Source: Zoogloea ramigera
GTDB taxonomy: Bacteria > Pseudomonadota > Gammaproteobacteria > Burkholderiales > Rhodocyclaceae
Assembly: GCF_006539865.1 (NCBI RefSeq)
Contig: NZ_BJNV01000031.1
Location: forward strand, 1-54,002
Direction of reading: 5' to 3'
Length of the DNA: 54,002 nt
The position numbers and the translations under genes are program-made. Within the stretch, counting starts at the first letter, position 1. Each line of letters starts with the position of its first letter. This document shows positions 42,720-53,560 of the stretch, piece by piece. The notes beneath the pieces were generated by a model, which had not been told where the DNA came from, ran no database searches, and saw only the letters and a program-made list of their open reading frames with translations.

Positions 42720-43997
42720 TCAGCCCCGCTCCGGCGTGGCCGGGTGGGCCCCGGCGGCGCAGACCGCCAGCAGCACCGTGAAGGCCACGGTGCCGAGGGA
42801 CGACGCGAACATCGAGCCGACACTGGCAAACACCAGCTCCGCCGCCAGCACCATCAGGCCCCAGCCGGCGAAGAGCCGGCGTGCCCCGTCCGCCCCGCGC
42901 CGCACGGCCCTGAAATACAGGAACATGCCCACCCAGAAACCCAGCATGGCCAGCGTACCGACAAGGCCGGTGGTGGTGAGGTGGTCGATCAGCAGATTGT
43001 GAAGGCCGTTGAAGTTGCGCAACACCTCCGGCAGGGCCCCGGCCGCCACGGCCGCGTCGACGGTGGGACGGAACTGGGCCACTCCGATGCCCAGCACCGG
43101 GTGGGCCAGGAACTGCTGCCAGCCCCACTCCCAGCTGAGCAGGCGCAGACCCATCGACGTCTCGCGGGCCGCTGCAGCGGTGGGATCGGCCAGATAGGCC
43201 CGGACTTCGTTCGCCCCCAGCAGCAGCCGCTCGTGCACGGTGTCCACCGCCAGCAGCCCCGCCACCAGCAGGACCGCCGCCACCACGGCGGCCAGACCGC
43301 GCCGGCCAGCCGGCCGGCCCCCCACCAGCACCGTCGCCGCGACCAGCGCCATCACCGGCAAAGACGCCCAGGCCGAGCGGGTCTCGGAGAGCAGGCTGGC
43401 GACGAGCCCGCCGCTCACCCCGAGCAGCGCGGCCAGACGCACCCACCGGCCACCACGCAGCCCGGCCCCGCCCAGCCATCCCGCCAGGCACGCCATGGCG
43501 ATCACCGCGCTGTAGTTGCCGAAGGGGCCGGGGCTCGAAAACGGCCCCATCGGCCGGCCGAACTCGAGCCGCATCAGCGGCCCGCCGAACAGTTCGCTCT
43601 TGGCCAGCAGCGCCACCCCGCCGGCGGCCAGCCCCGCCGCCGCGAAGCCCGCCAGCAGCGCCCGCGACGACAGCCCGCAACGCCTCACCAGCAGATACAC
43701 CGGGATGGCCCACAGCAGGTGGGCGGGCCGGTCGAAGACCCGCATGTTCCAGCCGAGCACGGCCATGTTGAGGACGTAGGCCGCCGGCAACACCGCCGCG
43801 GCAAGCATGAAACGCCGATCGAGGCGGTCGATGCAGCGGCCCGGCGTCGCCACCGCGAGCAAGCCCAGCAGCATCAGCACCAGCGCCAGGTTGCGCGCCA
43901 GCGCGCCGGACAGCATCAGGCTGGCCAGGAAGGCCGGCAGCAGCCACGGCAGCAGGCGGCCGAGCAGGGCGACCAGGCGCCCGGCCTCAGCCCTCAT
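42720..43997 (-). CDS. O-antigen ligase family membrane protein (WaaL/Wzy-like)
   Basis: This 425-residue protein has about ten to twelve hydrophobic segments and one large periplasmic loop. That loop contains HPVLGIGVAQFRPTVD and HNLLIDHLTTTGLVG, the Wzy_C/O-antigen ligase signature. Such proteins join undecaprenyl-linked glycan to lipid A-core or polymerise repeat units, on the outer face of the inner membrane. Ligase and polymerase cannot be separated on sequence. It is the last gene of the operon; its start overlaps the stop of the upstream gene by 11 nt. Confidence 0.88.
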   Translation of the reverse strand: MRAEAGRLVALLGRLLPWLLPAFLASLMLSGALARNLALVLMLLGLLAVATPGRCIDRLDRRFMLAAAVLPAAYVLNMAVLGWNMRVFDRPAHLLWAIPVYLLVRRCGLSSRALLAGFAAAGLAAGGVALLAKSELFGGPLMRLEFGRPMGPFSSPGPFGNYSAVIAMACLAGWLGGAGLRGGRWVRLAALLGVSGGLVASLLSETRSAWASLPVMALVAATVLVGGRPAGRRGLAAVVAAVLLVAGLLAVDTVHERLLLGANEVRAYLADPTAAAARETSMGLRLLSWEWGWQQFLAHPVLGIGVAQFRPTVDAAVAAGALPEVLRNFNGLHNLLIDHLTTTGLVGTLAMLGFWVGMFLYFRAVRRGADGARRLFAGWGLMVLAAELVFASVGSMFASSLGTVAFTVLLAVCAAGAHPATPERG

Positions 43998-45024
43998 TCA
44001 GCACGACCCCCGTGCTGCGGAAGGCCTCGCCCATCTGGCGCCTCTCGTCGTCCGACTTGAAGCGCACCCGCCCCCAGCCGAAGGCCACCACCCGGGTGCT
44101 GGCCGGGCTGGTCTGACGGGCGAACAGCAGCGCGCTGGAGCGCACCCCGACGACCGCGTCGTAGGGCGTGTTGGCCAGGTGCACCTCGAGCGGCTCGTCG
44201 AGGCTGAGGGTCTCGTAGTCGGGCTGTTTAAGCTCCTGGTCCGGGTCTTTCGGGTGGCCCTTGTAGATGATCCGCCGGATGCCGAGGGCGGCCAGCCAGG
44301 CGCGGATCTCGTCGCTCACCGCGTCGCGGTCGGCGGGCTTCATGAGGCCGGCGCCGACCAGCGGCTGGCCGATGACGAGGGCCGTGCGTTCGGACGCAGC
44401 CCCCGCCGCCGCGCCGGCCCGCGGCGTGACCAGCGGCGGCAGCACCACGACCTTGTCGGCCGGGTATTCGTGGGGCAGGCCGGCGATCACGTAGATGCGG
44501 TCGCAGAAGGGCGCATCGGAACCGATGCGGTCGCCGCCGAAGCACCAGTAGTCGAGCTCCGGCGCCACCAGCCGGCGCAGCTTGCGGGCGTACTGGGCGA
44601 GGCGCTTGGCCGGCGCCAGCGGATAGCGGCGGATGCTGATGATGCCGTCGGGCAGGATGCGGGCGCGCATCTCGCGGGCGCCGCAGGCCTTGGGCAGCGC
44701 GCGCAGGAAGTAGTTGATGGCCTCGGTGTCGAACACCGCGCTGTGGATGTGCAGGCTGTCGCACGGCCCGACCAGCGCGGCCACCCGGCGGATGTTGTCA
44801 CGCAGCCGGCGGTGGCGGCCGAAGGGGCCGGGCAGCGGCTCCCAGCGCGGCCACGGCATGTAGCCGGCGGCGTCCCAGTCGGCCTCGCGGACGATGGGCG
44901 TGACGCCGGGCTTGTACCACACCAGCACCTGGCGGGCGCCGGCCTCGAAGTTCTCGGCGATGCGCCGCGCCGCGAGGTATTGCAGCGGCGAGGCGACGAA
45001 GTAAACGGCAACCCGCGCGCCCAT
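43987..45024 (-). CDS. Putative GT-B glycosyltransferase, polysialyltransferase-like
   Basis: This 345-residue protein starts with YFVASPLQYLAARRIAENF, reminiscent of the first strand and loop of bacterial sialyltransferase/polysialyltransferase-like GT-B proteins. The C-terminal half contains ALVIGQPLVGAGLM, RIIYKGHPKDPD and YDAVVGVRSSALLFARQ, where KGHP and the serine pair match the donor-binding motifs of that superfamily. No sialic acid synthesis genes are in the window, so a different donor sugar is possible. It lies 3 nt after msbA and overlaps the ligase gene, so it belongs to the same operon. The family call is moderately confident and the substrate open. Confidence 0.6.
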   Translation of the reverse strand: MGARVAVYFVASPLQYLAARRIAENFEAGARQVLVWYKPGVTPIVREADWDAAGYMPWPRWEPLPGPFGRHRRLRDNIRRVAALVGPCDSLHIHSAVFDTEAINYFLRALPKACGAREMRARILPDGIISIRRYPLAPAKRLAQYARKLRRLVAPELDYWCFGGDRIGSDAPFCDRIYVIAGLPHEYPADKVVVLPPLVTPRAGAAAGAASERTALVIGQPLVGAGLMKPADRDAVSDEIRAWLAALGIRRIIYKGHPKDPDQELKQPDYETLSLDEPLEVHLANTPYDAVVGVRSSALLFARQTSPASTRVVAFGWGRVRFKSDDERRQMGEAFRSTGVVLNEG

Positions 45025-45027
45025 CGC

Positions 45028-46772
<1,745 letters not shown>

Positions 46773-46776
<4 letters not shown>

Positions 46777-47441
46777 TCCCGGTGCAGCACCTTGTCGACG
46801 ATCAGGCTGGCCCAGCCCTCCTCGCGGAAGCGGGCGTGGAGTTCGAGCCGGTTGTATTCGGTGTCCACCCATTCGAGGAAACCGATGGGCGACTTTGCGT
46901 TGCGGGCCACGTAGGTGGCGAAGAAGAAGTCCAGCACGCCGGTCTTGGCGCTCTTGAAGTGGCCGTACACCCAGTCGAGCTCGGCCATGGCGTCCTCTAC
47001 GCGGTGGCCCAGGTGCAAGATGCGGTACAGCGCCGCGCCCAGGCCGGCCCGGTCGGCGCCGGATTTGCAGTGCAGCAGCGCGGGGTATTCGATGGTCTTG
47101 AAGAGGTCGTCCATGGCATGCACCTCCTCGATCTCGGGCGGCGTGCGCGAGTACAGCTTGACGTCGTGGAGCGCCACGCCGAGCTTCTCGCAGGCCTCGC
47201 GCTCCAGCGCGTAGGAGCCGTAGCCGTGGGCGCCGCGCAGGTTGATGATGCTCTTCAGGCCGAACTTCTGCTGGTACTTGCGGATCTGCGCCGGGCTGGG
47301 CTGGCTGGAGCGGTACATGCCACCGCCGAGGTCGTAGAAGTTGTTGTACACCGCGCGGATCGCGCCGTGGTCGACGAGGTGCATGTCGAGCCAGGCGACG
47401 ATGCGGCCACCGGTGGTGGAGATGTCCTTGACGTCGCTCAT
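46773..47441 (-). CDS. Dual-specificity/tyrosine phosphatase-like protein
   Basis: This 222-residue protein has the cysteine-based phosphatase loop HCKSGADRAG, with Cys125 and Arg131 in the C(X)5R arrangement. The preceding part contains YRSSQPSPAQIRKYQQKFGLKSIINLRG, typical of DSP/PTP-like folds. No signal peptide or membrane helix is visible, so it is probably cytoplasmic. Substrate could be a protein tyrosine phosphate or a phosphorylated sugar or lipid; the operon position between a heptose kinase-like gene and msbA favours the latter, as inference. Both its start and its stop overlap neighbours by 4 nt. Confidence 0.85.
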
Positions 47442-48760
47442 CGCACCCCCTCGCCGGGCAGCAGCGCCGACTTGAGGCCGGCGGGCAGGCTGGCGGCGGT
47501 GGCCGCGTCGCAGCCGAGGGCGTCGGGGCGCAGCTGCAGGAGCAGCGTGGCGCAGCCTATCGGGTCGGCCTGGACCACCCAATCCACCGGGCGCAGGGCG
47601 GCGAGCACGGCGGCGCTGCCGGCGTCGGTGGCGGCGGGTTCGATCACCAGCAGGCGCTCGGCCGCCCGCCGGGCGGCGTCGAGGCGCGCCAGCAGGGCCG
47701 CATCAGGCTGGCCGAGGGGCCCCAGCAGCACCGCGATGCGCTCGCCGGCGGCGCGGGCGCGCTGGCAGGCGGCCAGCGCGGCGTCCACATCGAGCAGGCC
47801 GTGGGCGATCGGCGCGTGGGCATTCATCGCCTCGCGGATCTCGTCGATGCTGGCGGTGGCGGTGCCCAGCTTGCCGACCACCACGCCGGCGGCCAGGTTG
47901 GCCAGCAGGGTCGCGTCGCGCAGCGTGAGCCCCGCCGCGATGCCGCAGCCGAGGGCCGCCGAGACGGTGTCGCCGGCGCCGGTGACGTCGTACACCTCGA
48001 GCGCGCGGGTGGGCTGGTGGTGGGCCGGCTGGCCCTTCTGCAGCAGGGTCACGCCCTGTTCGCCGCGGGTGACCAGCAGCGCCTCGAGGCCCAACTCGGC
48101 GCGCAGGGCCTCACCCTTGGCGACCAGCGTCGCCTCGTCGGGGCAGGGGCCGACCACCGCCTCGAACTCGGACAGGTTGGGCTTGACCACGGTGGCCCCG
48201 CGGTAGCGCGAGAAATCGGAGCCCTTCGGGTCGACCACCACCGGGATGCCCCGGGCTTTTGCTGCCGCGATCAGCGCCGGCACGTCGGCCAGGGTGCCCT
48301 TGGCGTAGTCGGACAGCACCAGCACATCCACCCCGTCGAGGCCGGCCTCGAGGGCGGCCAGCACCCGCTCGGCGTGGATGGCGGCGAAGCGCTCTTCGAA
48401 GTCGAGGCGGATCAGCTGCTGGTGGCGCGAGATGACGCGCAGCTTGGTGATGGTGGGCGCGTCCTGGACGCGCTCGAAGGCGCAGTCGACGCCCCGCTCG
48501 CCCAGCCTGTCCTCGAGCAGACGCCCGGCCTCGTCGTCGCCGACCAGCCCGACGACCCGCGCGCGGGCGCCGAGGGAGGCGACGTTGAGGGCCACGTTGC
48601 CGGCGCCCCCGGCGCGCAGCTCGTCGCCCAGCACCTGCACCACCGGCACCGGCGCCTCCGGCGAGATGCGCGCGGTGGCGCCGTGCCAGTAGCGGTCGAG
48701 CATCACGTCACCACAGACGAGCACGCGGAAGGCGGAGAAATCCGGAAGGGAGAGATGCAT
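47438..48760 (-). CDS. D-glycero-D-manno-heptose kinase-like protein (HldE/RfaE1) with degenerate second domain
   Basis: This 440-residue protein begins with a PfkB/ribokinase-type domain (about 1-316) that phosphorylates heptose-7-phosphate: VLVCGDVMLDRYWHG at 14-28, ELRAGGAGNVALN at 48-59, VDPKGSDF at 177-184 and VYDVTGAGDT with the catalytic Asp264. E. coli HldE has a second nucleotidyltransferase domain with an HxGH motif. Here residues about 318-425 align with that domain in spacing and in fragments (AAVLAALRPVDWVV, LLQLRPDAL), but its start HGLLDVDAALAACQRARAAG lacks the HxGH nucleotide-binding motif. The protein is therefore likely a kinase with a dead adenylyltransferase domain, and ADP-heptose formation would need another gene. 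A GTG two codons upstream is an alternative start. It is the first gene of the operon down to the O-antigen ligase. Confidence 0.85.
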   Translation of the reverse strand: MHLSLPDFSAFRVLVCGDVMLDRYWHGATARISPEAPVPVVQVLGDELRAGGAGNVALNVASLGARARVVGLVGDDEAGRLLEDRLGERGVDCAFERVQDAPTITKLRVISRHQQLIRLDFEERFAAIHAERVLAALEAGLDGVDVLVLSDYAKGTLADVPALIAAAKARGIPVVVDPKGSDFSRYRGATVVKPNLSEFEAVVGPCPDEATLVAKGEALRAELGLEALLVTRGEQGVTLLQKGQPAHHQPTRALEVYDVTGAGDTVSAALGCGIAAGLTLRDATLLANLAAGVVVGKLGTATASIDEIREAMNAHAPIAHGLLDVDAALAACQRARAAGERIAVLLGPLGQPDAALLARLDAARRAAERLLVIEPAATDAGSAAVLAALRPVDWVVQADPIGCATLLLQLRPDALGCDAATAASLPAGLKSALLPGEGVR

Positions 48761-48862
48761 GGGCACAGGGCAGCCGGGCGGGCGGATGCCGAAAAAATGC
48801 GAAGGCCTGGATTATCGCACCAAGGCGGAGCCGTCGCGAGGGGCGGCCCGCGCCCCGGCGCA

Positions 48863-49920
<1,058 letters not shown>

Positions 49921-49924
<4 letters not shown>

Positions 49925-50988
49925 GCCAGGCCCTCCGTGGAGTCTGCCTCGTGGGCAGCGGGTGTGATGGCCGTCCAGGCCGCGAACAGCGCCTGCCCGA
50001 GGGCCAGGAAGGTGGGGCCGAGGAACAGCCCGATGAAGCCGAAGGCCAGCACGCCGCCGAAGGCGCCCAGCGCGATCAGCAGGATCGGCAGGCTGGCGGT
50101 GCGGCTGATCAGGAAGGGCTTGAGGAAGTTATCCACCGAGCTCACCGCCAGCGCGCCCCACAGCACCATGAAGATGGCCCAGCCGCTGTCGCCCTGCTGG
50201 TACAGCCAGAAGGCCGCTCCGCCCCACAACAGCGGCGGCCCCACCGGCACCAGCGACAGGAAGAAGGTGCCCGCCGCCAGCAGCAGCGCGCCGGGCACGC
50301 CGGCGATCACGAAGCCGATGAAGGCCACCAGGGCCTGGGCCGCGGCGGTGCCGACGATGCCGATCATCACCGCCTTGACGGTGTTGCCGGCCAGCTCGAG
50401 CAGCTGCCTGCCCAGCTCGCCGCCCAGGCGCGCGGCGGCGGTCTCGAGCTGGGCCGAGATGCGCGCGCCGTCGCGGTAGATGAAGAACACGATGAACAGC
50501 ACCAGCGAGATCTGCAGCAGGCCCTGGCCGAGCATGGCGCCCAGCCCCAGCGCGAACTTGCGCGCCGGCTCGACGGCCTGCAGGCCCAGCTTGCGCACCT
50601 CGTCGTGGCTGCGGGTGAGCTTGCGCACGTAGGCGTCGATGTCGCCACCCACCAGCGGGATCTCCTTCAGCCAGGCCGGCGGGCGCCCGTCGGAGGCCTC
50701 GATGGCAGCGCGGATGAGCTCGACGAGGCTCATCACCGCGTCGGTCAGCGAGGCCGCCAGCCCGATCATCGGCACCAGCAGCAGCGCGGTGAGGAGCAGG
50801 GTCATGGTGATCGCGGCCAAGCCGTCGCGGCCGCGCAGATAAGCGTGCAGCCGGGCATACAGGGGCCAGCTGGTGATGACCACCGTGCCGGCAAACAGGA
50901 TCGCCGCAAAAAACGGGCTGAGCACGTAGGCACAGCCGAGGAGCAGGAGGGCCGTGATGGCCACCTGGGCGGTACGTCGGGGCGCCAT
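49921..50988 (-). CDS. AI-2E family permease
   Basis: This 355-residue protein has about eight hydrophobic segments of the AI-2E (formerly UPF0118) family, related to YdiK/PerM. Visible features are [24 protein letters not shown] near the N-terminus, [20 protein letters not shown]-like [33 protein letters not shown] and the C-terminal [24 protein letters not shown]. Some members export small molecules or act as sodium/proton antiporters; the role here is unknown. Its stop overlaps the ruvB start by 4 nt, so the pair is coupled, with this gene first. Confidence 0.93.
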
Positions 50989-51045
50989 GGGGGAAGACCT
51001 CGGGTTGGGGTGGGGGGATTATCCCCGAATCGCCGCGCCGGTCCT

Positions 51046-51063
51046 AATGACGCGCCCGTCATT
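51046..51063. other. Hairpin in the divergent gap before the acyltransferase gene
   Basis: AATGACG and CGTCATT are inverted around a four-base loop, and TTT follows. It lies in the 232-nt divergent gap between the AI-2E gene and the acyltransferase gene. Being upstream of both genes it may be an operator or an attenuator rather than a terminator. Confidence 0.4.
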
Positions 51064-51220
51064 TTTCGGGTGGTGGCCCGCCATCAAGGTGAAATTCTGC
51101 ACACCACCCCTGTCCTGGCTACGCCGGTGCCGGGTGGGTTTGCTACCCTAGCCGGCCCACCGACGGTCGAGCCGGGCAGCCCCCGCTCCGTCGCCCAACC
51201 TCTCCCGGCCCGGCAAGACG

Positions 51221-52414
51221 ATGGCAGACACCCCGACAAACTTCCGCAGCTTCGACCAGCAGGACCACCTGCAGGTCATCGACGCCCTGCGCGGCTACGC
51301 GATCCTCATCGTCATCGCGGTGCACACCCTGGGCTACGTGCCCGACCTGGCGTGGCCGGTCAAGCGCGTGCTGACGATGGGCTTCTACGGCGTGCAGCTG
51401 TTTTTCCTGGCCTCGGCGGTGACGCTGATGATGTCCTGGCACCGCAGCGCCGACCCCTTCGGGCCGCGCAGCCTGAAGTTCCTGGTGCGGCGCTTCTTCC
51501 GGATCGCGCCGCTGTACTGGATGGCGGTGGTCTTCTACTGGTTCGCCTACCAGATCCAGGCCGAGCAGTTCAGCCTGCAATTGCTCCTCGCAACGCTGTT
51601 CTTCTACAACGCCTGGAGCCCCTACCTGATCCCCACGGTGCCGGGCTGGACGCCGGTGCCCGGCGGCTGGAGCATCGGCGTCGAGTTCTGCTTCTACTTC
51701 ACCTTCCCGCTGATCGCGACGCTGGTCACCAGCCTGCGGCGGGCGCTGGTCTTCGTGGCCCTGTCCCTGGGCGTGATGCTCGCCGCATCCCATTTCGGCC
51801 AGAGCCTTTACCCGGAGATCAGCCCCGAGGAGCGCGCCAACTTCCTGTATTTCTGGCCCCCCAACCAGCTGGTGGTGTTCGCGCTGGGTTTCCTGCTCTA
51901 TCACCTGATCAAGGACGAATCGACGCGCCGGCGCATCATCGCGTCCCCCATCAGCGCCGACCTGGCCTCGCTCGCCATGCTCGGCGCGACGCTGGCGGTG
52001 GCCCTGTCGATCGGCCTCAACAAGCTCTTCGACTGGAACCAGGGCCTGCCCCCGACCCATCTGCTGATGACGCTATGCTTCGTGCCGTGGGCCCTCGTGC
52101 TGATCCTCAAGCCGTCCGGCAGGGTCATCAACCGCGCCATCACCGGGCTCGGCAAGGTCAGCTTCAGCGCCTACGTGCTGCACTTCGCGGTGCTCAAATA
52201 CACCAGCCAGCTGCTCCACCAGCTGTGGCCGCTCGCCAAGACGGGCGTGTATTCCGTCGCCTTCGAGGCGGTCTTCCTGGGGCTGGCCCTGGTGCTGATC
52301 CGGGCGATCGGCGAAGCCAGCTACCGGCTGATCGAGCAACCCTTCATCGATCTGGGCAAGGCGCTGCTGGGCAGGCTGCAACCGCCGCAGCCAGCCGGCC
52401 GGCCGGCCCGCTAG
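51221..52414 (+). CDS. Acyltransferase 3 family membrane protein
   Basis: This 397-residue protein has about ten to eleven hydrophobic segments and the acyltransferase 3 signature IDALRGYAILIVIAVH, where Arg24 and His35 are the conserved pair. GGWSIGVEFCFYFTFPL and VSFSAYVLHFAVLKY are further family elements. Such proteins O-acylate sugars of polysaccharides, lipopolysaccharide or peptidoglycan, using acyl-CoA, in the inner membrane. The position close to an envelope glycan locus fits O-acetylation of its product, but nothing in the sequence proves it. A downstream start would also be possible; this ATG was chosen because it directly precedes the signature region by a normal distance. Confidence 0.9.
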   Translation: MADTPTNFRSFDQQDHLQVIDALRGYAILIVIAVHTLGYVPDLAWPVKRVLTMGFYGVQLFFLASAVTLMMSWHRSADPFGPRSLKFLVRRFFRIAPLYWMAVVFYWFAYQIQAEQFSLQLLLATLFFYNAWSPYLIPTVPGWTPVPGGWSIGVEFCFYFTFPLIATLVTSLRRALVFVALSLGVMLAASHFGQSLYPEISPEERANFLYFWPPNQLVVFALGFLLYHLIKDESTRRRIIASPISADLASLAMLGATLAVALSIGLNKLFDWNQGLPPTHLLMTLCFVPWALVLILKPSGRVINRAITGLGKVSFSAYVLHFAVLKYTSQLLHQLWPLAKTGVYSVAFEAVFLGLALVLIRAIGEASYRLIEQPFIDLGKALLGRLQPPQPAGRPAR

Positions 52415-52532
52415 AACCGGCCCACGGGGGCGCCTGACGCCGGCCGCCCCGGGGTGAAACCCGGAACGAGCGGGCAGCTCGGCCGCGGCTCATGCATTTG
52501 CGCTACGATCCCGGGCTGCACAATCCCTCCCG

Positions 52533-53324
52533 ATGCCGCCCGTGCCCAACGCCGCGCAGTTCGACACCTTCTTTCAGCGCTGGCATTCACTGCAGCCGCA
52601 AACCGCCGGCCCCGCAGCGGCCATGGCCGCCTTCTTCGACGCCTGGCAGCACATCCCTGCCCGCCCTGCGCCCAGGCCGCCCACGCTCGACACTCGCCAG
52701 TTCGCCGAATTTGCCGCCGCGTTTCCCGCCGCCCATGCACGCCACCTGCGCAGCGGTGTCCGCGCCAACGCCTGGCGCAGCGTCGGGGTCGGACACGACG
52801 AGCTCCGCAACACCGCGGTGCTGCGCTGGCTGCTCGACTGCCTCGGCGACCACGGCCAGGGGCCGGACCTGCTGGTCGCGCTGCTCGAACACCTGGCCCT
52901 GCCCTCACTCGCCGCGCTGGCGCGGCAGGCGCCCTACCGCGCCCGGGTCGAGCAGCGGCTGTCGGAGGCCGGCGACAGTCGGGTGGATATCGCCATCGAA
53001 GGCGCCGACTTCATGGTGCTCATCGAAGCCAAGGTCGGCGCAGCGGAGGGCGACGACCAGCTCGAGCGCTACCACCGCTACCTGCAGGGCATCCCGGGCA
53101 AGCGCCTCCGTGAGCTTATCTTCCTCACCCCGGAGGGGCGCCCGGCCCGGAACCCTGCCCTCCAGGCCCACGTCCGGCCGCTGTCGTGGGCTGCGCTGGC
53201 GGATGTCATCGACAACCACGTGCGCCGCCACAGCGGCCTCGCCGGTCAGCCTGCCGGGCTGCTCCTGAACCATTTCGCCGAACACGTCCGCGGCCTGGGC
53301 CGCAAGAAGGGGAAGAAACGATGA
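52533..53324 (+). CDS. PD-(D/E)XK nuclease-superfamily protein
   Basis: This 263-residue protein has the catalytic pattern of the PD-(D/E)XK superfamily (PDDEXK_4-like). The early helix carries HDELRNTAVLRWLLD with Glu90. The active-site strands follow: SRVDIAI with Asp152, then FMVLIEAKV with Glu165 and Lys167. DDQLERYHRYL with Gln176 and Tyr180 is the usual last motif. It could be a DNA nuclease in repair or defence, or a catalytically similar enzyme. Its stop overlaps the start of a small downstream gene by 4 nt, so the two form a pair. No Shine-Dalgarno is obvious before the ATG. Confidence 0.85.
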   Translation: MPPVPNAAQFDTFFQRWHSLQPQTAGPAAAMAAFFDAWQHIPARPAPRPPTLDTRQFAEFAAAFPAAHARHLRSGVRANAWRSVGVGHDELRNTAVLRWLLDCLGDHGQGPDLLVALLEHLALPSLAALARQAPYRARVEQRLSEAGDSRVDIAIEGADFMVLIEAKVGAAEGDDQLERYHRYLQGIPGKRLRELIFLTPEGRPARNPALQAHVRPLSWAALADVIDNHVRRHSGLAGQPAGLLLNHFAEHVRGLGRKKGKKR

Positions 53325-53560
53325 GCGACAAGCACGAGGTTCACCAACTCGTCATCCGCAACATGGCCGTGCTGGAACAGGCGCCGGCCATCGTGGAGGA
53401 AGCCGAGAAACGGATATTTGGGGCCATCGACAGGAAAGTCAAAGAATGGGCGGCGGCCCGAGGGGAATGGGTCGGGGTCTATGACTTTCTCGAGGATGAA
53501 ACGACTTTCAAGCCCGGGAACTGGCCCGAATCTGAAATTGGCTACCTAGCAGGGCGTTGA
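53321..53560 (+). CDS. Small protein coupled to the PD-(D/E)XK gene, probably truncated
   Basis: This 79-residue protein begins with MSDKHEVHQLVIRNMAVLEQ, is mostly helical and then has a basic-acidic stretch ending GYLAGR. It is translationally coupled to the nuclease gene (ATGA overlap). The last residues do not look like a natural end, and an insertion sequence begins right afterwards near a CTAG that could be a target duplication. The gene therefore looks cut off by the insertion, so the intact partner would have been longer. It has no recognised domain. It may be an accessory or immunity-type partner of the nuclease, but this is speculative. Confidence 0.6.
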   Translation: MSDKHEVHQLVIRNMAVLEQAPAIVEEAEKRIFGAIDRKVKEWAAARGEWVGVYDFLEDETTFKPGNWPESEIGYLAGR

